47,168 bases of DNA from Roseomonas sp. 18066 (GCF_902706185.1 NZ_CACSJM010000028.1:1-47168); one strand, 5' to 3'; shown: positions 22,544 to 31,128, counted from the first letter of the stretch. Notes: a model not told the origin generated them from the letters alone. Made by a program: numbers and translations.

Positions 22544-23749
22544 CTACCCGGCGCGGCTCTCCCTGACCTTCAGGTCGGGCCGCGCCCGCAGCGCCGGCGA
22601 CAGCGCGGTGCCCAGCCCCGGCGCGGTCGGCGCCTGCACCATGCCCTGGCGGATCACCGGCAGGTCGGTGACCAGGTCGCGATACCAGGTGGCGAGCGTC
22701 GCGCGCACCACCTCCTGGAAGATGGCGGTCGGCGCATGCAGCGCCAGGTGCAGCCCGGCCATCAGCGTCACCGGCCCGGTGCAGTCATGCGGCGCCAGCG
22801 GCTTGGCATGGCTTTCGGCCAGGGCTGCGATCTTGCGGCCCTCGGTCAGCCCGCCGCACCAGGCGAGGTCGAGCATCACCACGTCGATCGCATCCGCCGC
22901 CAGCAATTGCCGGAAGGGCACGGTGCCGGCCAGCGTCTCGCTGCCGCAGATCGGTGTCGCGGTCTTGCGGCGAAGGGCGGCCAGCGCGCCGGCATCGTCC
23001 ATCTTGTTCAGCGGGTCTTCCGCCCAGAAGACGCCGTAGTCTTCCAGGCCCCGGCAGATCCGCTCGGCCGCCTGGGCGCCCCAGAGGCTGTGCAGCTCGC
23101 ACATGATCTCGATGCGATCGCCGACGGCGGCACGGATCTTCTTGAACGGCTCCAGGCCGATCTTGAGCTGCTCCAGCGTGATCAGATGGCCGCCGGAGGC
23201 CGTCGCATGCACGTCGAAAGGCCAGATCTTCATTGCCGCATAGCCTTCGGAGAGAAGGCTTTCGGCCAGCGCGCCGGCATCGCGCATGAAGGCCACCTGG
23301 TCGTCATAGGGGCCGATCGCCGCATCGCCGGCGCCGATGTCGCGCCGCGCCACGCCGCTGGTGTTGTAGGCATAGCCGGCGCAGGTGTTGTAGGCGCGGA
23401 TCTCTGTCCGGCACGCGCCGCCCAGCGCCTCATGCACCGGGATGCCGTGGCGCTGGCCGGCCAGATCCCACAGCGCCAGGTCGACGGCGCTCGCCGCGCG
23501 GATTTCTGCGCCGGCGCTGTGGAAGCCAAGATAGGGCGTCATCAGATGCCGCGACACCGCCTCGATCCGCCGCGCGTCGCGGCCGAGCAGCCAGGGCGCG
23601 ACCTGCTCGTGGATGACCGCCTCCACCGCCTCGGCACCCCGAAAACTTTCGCCGAGGCCGGTGAGGCCTTCGTCGGTCTCGAGCTCCAGCCAGATCAGGT
23701 TGGGCCGCTCGGCGATGCGCAGCGTGCGCAGGCCCGTGATCTTCGACAT
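22544..23749 (-). CDS. Mandelate racemase/muconate lactonizing enzyme family protein (enolase superfamily)
   Basis: A 401-residue enzyme that abstracts the alpha-proton of a carboxylate, typically to dehydrate a sugar acid or racemise or cycloisomerise a substrate. The N-terminal capping domain contains ERPNLIWLELETDEGLTGLG. In the barrel, candidate metal ligands are E218 (MCELHSLWG), E244 (WAEDPL) and E271 (GSETL). K174 (AAMKIWPFD) and H321 (APHDCTGPV) are placed as general acid/base residues. It lies 12 bp downstream of a Bug receptor gene on the same strand. With the divergent FadR-type regulator this forms a small sugar-acid or hydroxy-acid utilisation locus. The substrate is unknown. Confidence 0.88.
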   Translation of the reverse strand: MSKITGLRTLRIAERPNLIWLELETDEGLTGLGESFRGAEAVEAVIHEQVAPWLLGRDARRIEAVSRHLMTPYLGFHSAGAEIRAASAVDLALWDLAGQRHGIPVHEALGGACRTEIRAYNTCAGYAYNTSGVARRDIGAGDAAIGPYDDQVAFMRDAGALAESLLSEGYAAMKIWPFDVHATASGGHLITLEQLKIGLEPFKKIRAAVGDRIEIMCELHSLWGAQAAERICRGLEDYGVFWAEDPLNKMDDAGALAALRRKTATPICGSETLAGTVPFRQLLAADAIDVVMLDLAWCGGLTEGRKIAALAESHAKPLAPHDCTGPVTLMAGLHLALHAPTAIFQEVVRATLATWYRDLVTDLPVIRQGMVQAPTAPGLGTALSPALRARPDLKVRESRAG

Positions 23750-23761
23750 CTTTTTTTCCGT

Positions 23762-24736
23762 TCACTCGCCGCTGATGTTGTTGGCGCGGATCACTTCGCC
23801 CCAGCGGGCGGATTCGCTGCGGATGTGGTCCGCCATGCGTTCGGGGCTGCCGCCCAGCGGCACCACCGCGGCCTCCTCCAGCCGGCGGCGGATCACCGGG
23901 TCCTCGAGCGCCTTGTTGAAGGCGGCGTTCAGCCGGGCGATGGTCGCCGGCGGCGTGCCGGCCGGCGCCATGAAGCCGAACCAGCTGTCGATGACGATCC
24001 CGGGGATGCCGGCCTCGGCGAAGGTCGGCACATCGGGCAGCTCGGGGATGCGCTGCTCCGAGACGGCGGCCACCGCCCGCACCGCGCCGGAGCGGATATG
24101 CGGCAGGATCGAGGGCAGGTTGTCGAAGAAGACATCGATCCGCCCGCCGATCAGGTCGGTGATGGCCGGGCCGCTGCCGCGATAGGGCACATGCACCCAT
24201 TTCAGCCCCAGCCGCCCGCGCAGCAGCTCCGGCGTCAGGTGGTTCGAGGCGCCGACGCCCGAGGAGCCGAAGCTCAGCCCGTCCGGCTTCTTGGCCAGTT
24301 CCATCACCCCCGCCAGGTCGCGCGCCGGCAGGCCGGGGCGCACCGCCATGACGTTGCGCACCGCGCCGGTCAGGATCACCGGGGCAAAACTGCGGTCGAG
24401 GTCGTAGCCCGGGTTGCGGTACAGCGCCGGATTGGCGGCGCAGGTGCCGATCGTGCATTGCACCAGCGTGGTGCCGTCGGGCTGGGCGCGGGCGACCTCG
24501 GCGGTGCCGATATTGCCGGCGGCGCCCGTCTTGTTCTCCACCACGGCGCCCGCCGGCAGATGCGGCCCGGCGCCCTGGGCCAGCAGCCGCGCGACGATGT
24601 CGCTGGTGCCGCCGGGGGCGAAGGGCACGACGATGCGCACCGGCCGCTCCGGCATCTGCGCCAGAGCAGGGGCCGCAACCAGGCTGAGCGCGGCGGCCAG
24701 GATGGCGGCGACAGGGCCGCGGCGGGGCTCGGGCAT
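23762..24736 (-). CDS. Tripartite tricarboxylate transporter substrate-binding protein (Bug/TctC family)
   Basis: A 324-residue periplasmic receptor with a signal peptide ending in AAPALAQ. It has the family motifs PERPVRIVVPFAPGGTSDIV, VVENKTGAAGNIG, FGSSGVGASNHLTPELL, HVPYRGSGPAI and DVPTFAEAGIPG. It is the first gene of a two-gene unit with the enolase-superfamily enzyme and is divergent from a FadR-type regulator. It most likely binds the carboxylate that the enzyme converts. It lacks linked TctA/TctB genes. It is a different protein from the Bug receptor on the other side of the enzyme gene, not a recent duplicate. Confidence 0.93.
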   Translation of the reverse strand: MPEPRRGPVAAILAAALSLVAAPALAQMPERPVRIVVPFAPGGTSDIVARLLAQGAGPHLPAGAVVENKTGAAGNIGTAEVARAQPDGTTLVQCTIGTCAANPALYRNPGYDLDRSFAPVILTGAVRNVMAVRPGLPARDLAGVMELAKKPDGLSFGSSGVGASNHLTPELLRGRLGLKWVHVPYRGSGPAITDLIGGRIDVFFDNLPSILPHIRSGAVRAVAAVSEQRIPELPDVPTFAEAGIPGIVIDSWFGFMAPAGTPPATIARLNAAFNKALEDPVIRRRLEEAAVVPLGGSPERMADHIRSESARWGEVIRANNISGE

Positions 24737-24823
24737 GACGTTCTCCTCGGGTCCCCGTTGCGCGGGGTTGCGGCGCAGCTTCGGCCGGCGCGGGAATTTG
24801 TCAAACAGATTCGCATAGCCGTG

Positions 24824-24833
24824 CCAATTGGCG
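24824..24833. promoter_or_regulatory. Short palindrome between Bug and FadR-type genes (candidate operator)
   Basis: GCCAATTGGC is a perfect 10-bp palindrome in the 148-bp divergent spacer, 51 bp before the regulator start. This stretch is locally AT-richer than its surroundings. It may be the site of the adjacent GntR/FadR regulator; the evidence is position and symmetry only. Confidence 0.3.
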
Positions 24834-24884
24834 ACAGGTTTTTACATCTTGCGGGACAGGGCCGGGCGGCGGCATAACCCGACC

Positions 24885-25580
24885 ATGCCGCCCGAAAGCG
24901 CCCCTTCGCTGAGCGACACCGTCTATGACCGGCTGGCCACCTGGCTGCGCGCCGATGCCCTGCCGGAGGGCGCGCGGCTGCCCGGCGAGAACGCCCTGGC
25001 CGAGCGTTTCTCGGTGTCTCGCCCGGTGCTGCGCCAGGCCCTGGCCCGGCTGCGCGCCGAGGGAAGGCTGGAATCGCGCAAAGGCTCCGGCACCTATATT
25101 CGCGCGCTGGCGCCGCCCGAATTGCCGCCGATCCATTTCGGGCCGCTGGGCAATATCCCCGATGTCCGCGCCTTCCTGGAATTCCGCTGCGGGCTGGAAA
25201 GCGCCATGGCGGCCGAGGCGGCCCGCCGCGCCGAGCCCGGGGCGCTGGCCCGCCTGGCCGAGGCGCGCGCGGGGCTGGAGGCCGAGACCCGCGCCGGCCG
25301 CCCCTCGATCGAGGCCGATGTCGCCTTCCACCAGGCGGTCGCCGAGGCCAGCGGCAACCGCTTCTACCAGGCGGTGATGCAGGCGCTGGTGGAGCAGACC
25401 CGCTTCGGCATCCGCCTGACGCGGGAGCTCGCCCCGATGCCCGATGCCGATCGGTTCGCGACGATGCGCCGCGAGCATGGCCGCATCGCCGATGCCATCC
25501 TGCGCGGCGCCGCCGAGGCCGCCCGCGCCGCGATGGAGCAGCATCTGCAGAACGGCATCCGCCGGCTGTTCGGAGGATAG
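24885..25580 (+). CDS. GntR/FadR family transcriptional regulator
   Basis: A 231-residue regulator. The N-terminal winged helix-turn-helix (residues ~8-75) has LPEGARLPGENALAERFSVS, then RPVLRQALARLRAEGRLESR and KGSGTYI. The C-terminal FCD domain has the metal-binding pattern DVAFHQAVAEASGN and a histidine in REHGRIADAIL. It is divergent from the Bug/enolase-superfamily unit and is the probable carboxylate-responsive repressor of it. The ATG at 24885 gives the expected N-terminus. Its stop is followed 3 bp later by an HD-domain gene that shares its GGAGG-containing end. Confidence 0.9.
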   Translation: MPPESAPSLSDTVYDRLATWLRADALPEGARLPGENALAERFSVSRPVLRQALARLRAEGRLESRKGSGTYIRALAPPELPPIHFGPLGNIPDVRAFLEFRCGLESAMAAEAARRAEPGALARLAEARAGLEAETRAGRPSIEADVAFHQAVAEASGNRFYQAVMQALVEQTRFGIRLTRELAPMPDADRFATMRREHGRIADAILRGAAEAARAAMEQHLQNGIRRLFGG

Positions 25581-25583
25581 GCT

Positions 25584-26162
25584 TTGCTCGGCATTCCCGA
25601 CGCGATTCTCGCCGATCTGCGCGCCCGCTATGCCAGGCCCGGCCGTGCCTACCACGCCTGGCCGCATATCGAGGGGATGCTGGCACGGGCGGCGATGCTG
25701 TCCCCCGCCGAGCCGCTGTCCTTCACCCTGGCGATCCTGTTCCACGACGCCGTCTACGATCCCCGCGCGCGGGACAATGAACGGCAGAGCGCGGCGCTGA
25801 TGCGGCATGTCCTGGCCGGGTATGTCGACGCGGCGCTGCTGGATCGTGCGGACGCGCTGATCCTGGCCACCGAGACGCATCGCCTGCCGCCGGGCGATGC
25901 CGCGCTGGTCGCCGATGCCGCGCTGTTCCTCGACCTGGACCTGGCGATCCTGGCCGGCGATCCGGCGGCTTTTTCCACCTATGACGCCGCCATCCGCCGC
26001 GAATACGCGCATGTGCCGGAGGCCGACTACCGTGCCGGCCGCCGCGCGGTGCTGCAGAAATTCCTCGACCGGGAGCGGATCTTCTTCAGCGACGCGCTCG
26101 GGCCCGAGGCCGAGGCGGTCGCACGGAAAAACCTGCGGGCGGCGATCGACGCGCTGGGCTGA
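25584..26162 (+). CDS. HD-domain metal-dependent phosphohydrolase-like protein
   Basis: A 192-residue all-helical protein with an HD-type metal site: an upstream histidine in YHAWPHIEGML, the H54-D55 pair in ILFHDAVYDP, a further histidine in TETHRLPPGD and a late aspartate in FLDLDLAILAG. This is the pattern of the small predicted HD hydrolases (COG4339). The start is TTG, with GGAGG 7 nt upstream lying inside the end of the GntR/FadR gene, so translation is coupled to the regulator. Substrates of this group are unknown; nucleotides are a guess. It ends 57 bp from the convergent glycosidase gene. Confidence 0.82.
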   Translation: MLGIPDAILADLRARYARPGRAYHAWPHIEGMLARAAMLSPAEPLSFTLAILFHDAVYDPRARDNERQSAALMRHVLAGYVDAALLDRADALILATETHRLPPGDAALVADAALFLDLDLAILAGDPAAFSTYDAAIRREYAHVPEADYRAGRRAVLQKFLDRERIFFSDALGPEAEAVARKNLRAAIDALG

Positions 26163-26171
26163 GACGATCGC

Positions 26172-26185
26172 GGCCCCCGGGGGCC
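26172..26185. terminator. GC palindrome between convergent genes
   Basis: GGCCCCCGGGGGCC is a perfect 14-bp palindrome in the 57-bp gap between the convergent HD-domain and glycosidase genes. It has no loop or U-tract, so terminator function is uncertain. Confidence 0.2.
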
Positions 26186-26219
26186 TGCCGTGCAGCGCGC
26201 CGGCGGCTGCGGGCGATGG

Positions 26220-28985
26220 CTACCCCCAGGTGTCGTCCGATTGCGCCGAGCGACCCTCGAAGATGCCCGCCGTCAGGAAGTGCTGCAGCGGATTGATGCC
26301 GGCGGCTGCCACATCGCTGTTGGCCGCCAGATAGGCCGAGGTATCGAAGGCGGTGGAAGGGTCGCGCCCCTCGCGCCAGCCATTGGCCATGTAGTGGGCC
26401 AGGGGATCGATGCCGGCGGAGCGGACATCGGCATAGGTGGCCAGATAGCCGCTGGTGTCGAAATAGGCATTGGGGTCGCGGCCTTCCCGCCAGCCGGCCG
26501 TGTGGAAATGCGCCACGGGGTCCACGCCGGCCAGGCCGACATCGGCTTGCGACAGGCGATAATACTGGATGTCCAGCCCGTCGCGGATGTCATCGCCGAT
26601 GGCGGCATGGGTGCGGCGGCCCTCGGCGGCCCCGGCCGTCAGATAGTGCTGCAGGGGATCGAGCCGGGCGGCCGCGACATCCGGGTTGTAGATCTTGTAG
26701 AGGCGGAGGTCGAAGCCGGCTGAAGGGTCGCGCCCCTCGGCCGCGCCATTCGCGCGGTAATGGTCCAGCGGGTTCACCCCGGCGGCCCTGACATCGGCAT
26801 TGGCCGACAGATAGCCCAGCGTCGAGAAGTAGGCGTTGGGGTCCTTGCCCTCATGCCAGCCATAGCTGCGGAAATGCGAGGCCGGGTCGACGCCCGCGAC
26901 GAAGATGTCGCGATAGGTCGCCGCATAATGGATGCTGTCGATCAGGGGATCGCCGTCGCGGTCCTGCAGCGTGCCATTGGCGAAGACCAGGCGCAGGCCC
27001 TGGCCCTCCAGGGTGGTGTCCAGCCCGGCGCCGGTGAGCGTGACGCGGGAGCCGGCGCTGTCCACCCTGACGCCGTTCAGGCTCTGCGTGAAGACATGCA
27101 GCCCGGGCTGCTCGACCCAGTCGGCGGCGGATTCGCCGAAGGCGACGCTGCGCGAGCCCGGGACGACGCCCCATTCGCCGGGCGAGGCAGCCACCCGGAA
27201 ATCCATGCCATCGGCCCGGTGATAGGCGAGGTCGTTGAACCAGACGACGCCCTTCACCTGGTCGAAGCCATCCAGCACATCGAAGGCGTCGCGGATCCAT
27301 TGCGCCGCGCTGTTGCCGTCATAATCGGGGGAGGTGCCGATCTCGCTGACCAGCACGGGCTTGTCCGGCGCCAGGGCGGAGACCTGCTGCAGGAAGGTGG
27401 TGTAGATGGCCGCCGCATCGGTCCAGCCGGTGCCGTTCTGCGGGTCGTTGCCCCAGTTGTAGCCGGAGACCCCGACGAAATCGACATAGGCGTCGCCGGG
27501 GTAGTAGTTGACCATGTCGCGCGACGGCTCGGGCGTGCTCGGCGTGCCCTTGTAGTTCGGCGACCAGACGAAGCGCGCATTCGTCACGCCCTGCGCGTTG
27601 AAGACATCGACGACATGGCGCCATGCCGCGACATAGGCGGCCGGATCATTGCCGTTCTGCGCGCCGGACCAGGGGTAGTAGTCGCCGTTGAACTCGTGGT
27701 TCAGGCGCAGCAGCACGGTGCTGCCATAGGACGAGATCTGGTTGGCCCAGCCGCGGATGTAGTTGTCCTGGGAGCCGTTGGCGATCTGCTCCAGGGAGAG
27801 GTTGAGGCTCTCCCAGGTGATCATCGGCACCGCGCCCTCGTTGCGGGTCTGCAGCGCCAGGTTCGGATAGCCGGTGAAGCCCTGGGCGTTCCAGCTGACA
27901 TAGTACATGACGATGTCGAGGTTGGTCCCGGTCTGCGCCTCGAAGCTGCGGATCACGGTGGAATAGTCGTTCTGCGGGTTCAGATGCGCCCCGACCTGCT
28001 GGCCGGTGGCCAGCAGGCTGACGTCGCGCAAGCCGTCCTGCCCCCTGTCGAGCCCGACCTTGGCACCATTGGCCAGGGTGGCGACCACGCGCAGGTCATG
28101 GGTGCCGGTCCCCAGCAGGAAATCGGGAATCGCCGCGCTCCACCCCTTCTGGAAGCCGTAGCCGCCGACGGCCGCGGCGACATCGGCGCGGTCAGCGAAG
28201 CTGGTCGAGCTGACAGCCAGGCGATCGTCGAGGAAGACCTCGACCCGCACCGGGGCCGAATCCGCCACCACCCAGCCGGAGACGGTCATGCTGCCGCCGC
28301 GCTCGGTCGCCACCATGGGGGAGGGTGTCTCGATGACGCCCTCGGCATGCAGGCCGCGCTGGACGAAGACATCCTTCTCGGAAATCTCCTGGCGCGAGCC
28401 ATCCGCCTGGACCCCCACCAGGGTCAGCCGGTGATAGCCCTGAGCCTGGCCGGCCAGCGAGACATCGGCCGTGAAGCCCGCGCGGGTCTCGCCATATTCC
28501 GGGAAGGCCGCGGCAACGTCGGGGCGCGCGGCGGTGCGCCAGCTGGCATTGGCCAGGTAGTGCCCGTCCAGCAGCACCTCGAGGCTCCTGAAGCCGTCCT
28601 CGGCCAGGGCCCAGCCCGCCAGCGTGGCCGCGCCCGCACCGAGCACATCGGGGATCTCGAAATTGCCGATCTGCTCGATCCGGTCGACGACGAGCTGCCG
28701 CTGGGCAGCGCCGACCAGGGCGCCCGAGGCGTCGAAGGCCCGGGCCTCGAGCAGAACCGGCCCCTCGGCCAGCCGGTCGGAATTGAAATCGAAGGTGAAG
28801 CCGGAATTCGGCACGTCGCTCCGCGGCGTCGGATAGGTGGCGGTGCCGATCAGCTGGCCATTGGCATAGATCTGCACGGAGCCGGTGCTGTTGAAGGTCT
28901 GGGCGAAGCCGACAATGCTGACGACGCCGTCGACCACCTGCCCGTCGAAGGTGTTGCTGTCGAAGTTGATGAGCGGCGCTGCCAT
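26220..28985 (-). CDS. GH26-like glycoside hydrolase with N-terminal beta-sandwich modules and six C-terminal repeats
   Basis: A 921-residue modular enzyme. Residues ~1-330 look like two or three beta-sandwich, Ig-like modules (GFAQTFNSTGSVQIYANGQL; VEVFLDDRLAVS). Residues ~335-610 resemble a GH26 beta-mannanase or related barrel, with acid/base candidate E431 in RLNHEFNGDYYPW and nucleophile candidate E548 in VLVSEIGTSP, 117 residues apart. Residues ~680-915 are six tandem repeats of about 38-43 residues. No N-terminal signal peptide is visible (MAAPLINFDS), so type I secretion via the C-terminus is plausible, as for similar repeat proteins in this order. The role may be polysaccharide remodelling in a biofilm or cell envelope. 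Family and secretion route are inference. Confidence 0.75.
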   Translation of the reverse strand: MAAPLINFDSNTFDGQVVDGVVSIVGFAQTFNSTGSVQIYANGQLIGTATYPTPRSDVPNSGFTFDFNSDRLAEGPVLLEARAFDASGALVGAAQRQLVVDRIEQIGNFEIPDVLGAGAATLAGWALAEDGFRSLEVLLDGHYLANASWRTAARPDVAAAFPEYGETRAGFTADVSLAGQAQGYHRLTLVGVQADGSRQEISEKDVFVQRGLHAEGVIETPSPMVATERGGSMTVSGWVVADSAPVRVEVFLDDRLAVSSTSFADRADVAAAVGGYGFQKGWSAAIPDFLLGTGTHDLRVVATLANGAKVGLDRGQDGLRDVSLLATGQQVGAHLNPQNDYSTVIRSFEAQTGTNLDIVMYYVSWNAQGFTGYPNLALQTRNEGAVPMITWESLNLSLEQIANGSQDNYIRGWANQISSYGSTVLLRLNHEFNGDYYPWSGAQNGNDPAAYVAAWRHVVDVFNAQGVTNARFVWSPNYKGTPSTPEPSRDMVNYYPGDAYVDFVGVSGYNWGNDPQNGTGWTDAAAIYTTFLQQVSALAPDKPVLVSEIGTSPDYDGNSAAQWIRDAFDVLDGFDQVKGVVWFNDLAYHRADGMDFRVAASPGEWGVVPGSRSVAFGESAADWVEQPGLHVFTQSLNGVRVDSAGSRVTLTGAGLDTTLEGQGLRLVFANGTLQDRDGDPLIDSIHYAATYRDIFVAGVDPASHFRSYGWHEGKDPNAYFSTLGYLSANADVRAAGVNPLDHYRANGAAEGRDPSAGFDLRLYKIYNPDVAAARLDPLQHYLTAGAAEGRRTHAAIGDDIRDGLDIQYYRLSQADVGLAGVDPVAHFHTAGWREGRDPNAYFDTSGYLATYADVRSAGIDPLAHYMANGWREGRDPSTAFDTSAYLAANSDVAAAGINPLQHFLTAGIFEGRSAQSDDTWG
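26225..26945 (-). repeat. Six tandem protein repeats in the glycosidase C-terminus
   Basis: The encoded units follow the pattern YLxxxxDVxxAGxxPLxHYxxxGxxEGRDPxxxFDT. They start about IHYAATYRDI, LGYLSANADV, RLYKIYNPDV, IQYYRLSQAD, SGYLATYADV and SAYLAANSDV. The two units on either side of the middle (third and fourth) are the most diverged and are joined by an insertion (AAIGDDIRDGLD). DNA identity between units is modest, so the array is old. Confidence 0.8.
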
Positions 28986-29145
28986 GGGGATCTCGTGCCA
29001 AGGGTGGAGACTGGGAGATTAAATCGAGAGATCCTTAAAATACGATCACGTTTCTTGCCGGCCGCGGAGGCGGGGCCTCTCGTGCCGGCAATTTTATTCG
29101 CATCCGCCGGGGCGCGGACCGGGGCGGGCTCCTGCTGTGTTTCAG

Positions 29146-29194
29146 CTAGAGCGTGATGGCTTGAGGTGGAATCGCCGAGCGGCCTCAATCACCC
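29146..29194. repeat. Dispersed palindromic repeat, copy 2
   Basis: This is the second copy of the element at 13875-13923. The first 28 nt are identical (CTAGAGCGTGATGGCTTGAG and onward) and the distal part has diverged (CCGAGCGGCCTCAATCACCC). It ends exactly at the stop codon of the LysR gene, as copy 1 begins at a stop codon. GTGAT near the start and ATCAC near the end keep the potential to pair. Confidence 0.7.
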
Positions 29195-30084
29195 TAGCCA
29201 TCGCCGCGACGCAGCGTGTCGATGAAGGCGCGCAGCGGCGCCGGCACATGCCGGTGGCCGGGATAGTAGAGAAACAGCCCCGGGATCACCGGGCACCACG
29301 CCGCCAGCACCGCCTGCAGCGCGCCGCTGTCCAGATGCGGCCGCGCCAGGCTTTCCGGCAGATAGGCGATGCCCAGGCCGGCCAGCGCCGCCTCCAGCAT
29401 CAGCCCCGGATGGTTCAGGATCAGCCCGCTGTCGATGGTGACGATGCGTTCCTGGGCATGGCGCTCGAATTCCCAGCGATAGAGCTTGCCGCTGGGCATC
29501 CGGTGGCCGATGCAGTCATGGCCGGCCAGGGCATCCGGCGTCTCCGGCCGCCCCCGCGCCGCCAGGTAGGCCGGGCTGGCCATCGTCAGGAAGCGTTCCT
29601 CGGGGCCGAGGCGGATGGCGATCATGTCCTGGGGCAGGGATTCGCCCAGGCGGATGCCGGCATCGAAGCCCTCGGCGACGATATCGACCAGCCGGCCCTC
29701 CACCACCAGGTCCAGCACCACGCCGGGGAACTCGGCGCGGAAGCGCGGCACCACGCGGCGCAGCAGCAGCCGGGCGCCGGCCTCGGGGGCGTTCAGGCGC
29801 AGCACCCCCTGCGGCGCGCCGTCCAGGCCGGTGACCTCCTCAACAGCCGCGTCCAGCCCCTGCAGCAGCGGGCCCAGGCGCGCCAGCAGCCTCTCCCCGG
29901 CCTCGGTCAGGCCGACGCTGCGGGTGGTGCGGTGGAACAGCCGCAGGCCGAGCTGGCGCTCCAGCCCGGCAATGGCATGGCTGAGCGAGGAGGGCGCCAG
30001 GCCCAGCGCGTCGGCGGCACGGCGGAAGCTGCGCTGCTCCGCCACCATGGCGAAGGCGGTCAGGTCGGCCAGCCTGGGCTTCAC
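29194..30084 (-). CDS. LysR family transcriptional regulator
   Basis: A 296-residue regulator. The N-terminal helix-turn-helix (LTAFAMVAEQRSFRRAADAL, then GLAPSSLSHAIAGLERQLGL and RLFHRTTRSVGLTEAG) is canonical. The remainder is the periplasmic-binding-protein-like effector domain. I chose the GTG at 30084 because GGAGG lies 5 nt upstream and the domain then begins near residue 4; an ATG at 30144 would add 20 unlikely residues. It is divergent from an SDR gene over a 116-bp spacer with a direct repeat, the standard arrangement for a LysR activator and its target. Confidence 0.92.
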   Translation of the reverse strand: MKPRLADLTAFAMVAEQRSFRRAADALGLAPSSLSHAIAGLERQLGLRLFHRTTRSVGLTEAGERLLARLGPLLQGLDAAVEEVTGLDGAPQGVLRLNAPEAGARLLLRRVVPRFRAEFPGVVLDLVVEGRLVDIVAEGFDAGIRLGESLPQDMIAIRLGPEERFLTMASPAYLAARGRPETPDALAGHDCIGHRMPSGKLYRWEFERHAQERIVTIDSGLILNHPGLMLEAALAGLGIAYLPESLARPHLDSGALQAVLAAWCPVIPGLFLYYPGHRHVPAPLRAFIDTLRRGDG

Positions 30085-30119
30085 GCGCGCCTCCGAGCCG
30101 CATTCATGGGTGAAACCGG

Positions 30120-30149
30120 ATAGTGCATGCCGGTTCCGTCGCATAGTGC
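30120..30149. promoter_or_regulatory. Direct repeat in the LysR/SDR spacer (candidate LysR site)
   Basis: ATAGTGC occurs at 30120-30126 and again at 30143-30149, 23 bp apart, about two helical turns. It lies between the divergent LysR and SDR genes, where LysR proteins bind as tetramers. The assignment is positional inference. Confidence 0.35.
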
Positions 30150-30200
30150 CGCAGGGTGAACGCTGCCAGATCTGCGCCCTGCCTGAAGGGGAACAAGACC

Positions 30201-31031
30201 ATGCAGCACTGGTTCATCACCGGCGCCTCCGCCGGCTTCGGCTTCGCACTGACCGAGCAATTGCTGGCCCGCGGCGACCGCGTCACCGCGACCCTGCGCC
30301 GGGCGGGCGCGCTGGACGGGCTGGCCGCGCGCCATCCGGGCCGGCTGGCCATCGTCACGCTGGACGTCACCGACACGGCGGCCGTGCAGCGGGTGATGGC
30401 GGAGGCCTTCGCCGCCGGCCGCGTCGACGTGGTGGTCAGCAACGCCGCCTATGGCCTGTTCGGCCCGGCCGAGCTGCTGCCCGAGGAGAAGATCCGCCAG
30501 CAGATCGAGACCAACCTGCTGGGCTCGATCGCGGTGATCCGCGCCGCGCTGCCAGGGCTGCGCGCCCAGGGCGGCGGGCGGATCCTGCAGCTGTCCTCGG
30601 AGGGCGGACAGATCGCCTATCCCGGCTTCGCGCTGTACCACGCGACCAAATGGGGCATCGAGGGCTTCGTCGAGGCCGTGGCGCAGGAAGTCGCGCCCTT
30701 CGGCATCGAGATGATGCTGGTCGAGCCCGGCCCCACCCGCACCAGCTTCGGCGCCGGGCTGGACATGGTGGACAGCGCCGGCCCCTATGCCGAGACCACC
30801 GTCGGCCAGCCGGCCCGCGCCTTCGCCGAGCAGAAATTCCCGATCCGCGGCGACGTGACCCGCTCGGTCGCGGCCATCCTGACGGCGATGACACCGGGCA
30901 CAAGACTACCGAAGCGGCTGGTGCTGGGCAGCCAGGCGCATGCCGGCATCGGCGCCGCCCTGCGCGCCCGGCTGGCGGAGCTGGAGACGCAATCCGCCAT
31001 CGCCGCCGGGGCCGACGCGCCGGACGTATGA
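30201..31031 (+). CDS. SDR family NAD(P)-dependent oxidoreductase
   Basis: A 276-residue classical short-chain dehydrogenase. It has the cofactor loop TGASAGFG (residues 7-14), the NNAG-equivalent SNAAYG, the catalytic serine region LQLSSEGG and the Y146-x3-K150 pair in YHATK. The C-terminal half includes MMLVEPGPTRTSFGAG. The start at 30201 puts the glycine motif at the usual distance from the N-terminus and has AAGGGG upstream. It is divergent from a LysR regulator, which probably controls it. The substrate is unknown; relatives are often annotated only as oxidoreductases. Confidence 0.92.
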   Translation: MQHWFITGASAGFGFALTEQLLARGDRVTATLRRAGALDGLAARHPGRLAIVTLDVTDTAAVQRVMAEAFAAGRVDVVVSNAAYGLFGPAELLPEEKIRQQIETNLLGSIAVIRAALPGLRAQGGGRILQLSSEGGQIAYPGFALYHATKWGIEGFVEAVAQEVAPFGIEMMLVEPGPTRTSFGAGLDMVDSAGPYAETTVGQPARAFAEQKFPIRGDVTRSVAAILTAMTPGTRLPKRLVLGSQAHAGIGAALRARLAELETQSAIAAGADAPDV

Positions 31032-31128
31032 ATTTCCCGCAACCTTTCGGCCCGGCGCGCATTGTCGCGCGGCGGGCAGCGGGGATGGGTGGGTGCGGGA
31101 CGGGTGGCATGGACGTGCTCACGGCGCG

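Noticed and set aside
26225..26945. Considered as a CRISPR-like or satellite DNA repeat
   Set aside because: The periodicity is in the protein (38-43 residues), DNA units are diverged and there are no spacers; it is a coding repeat.
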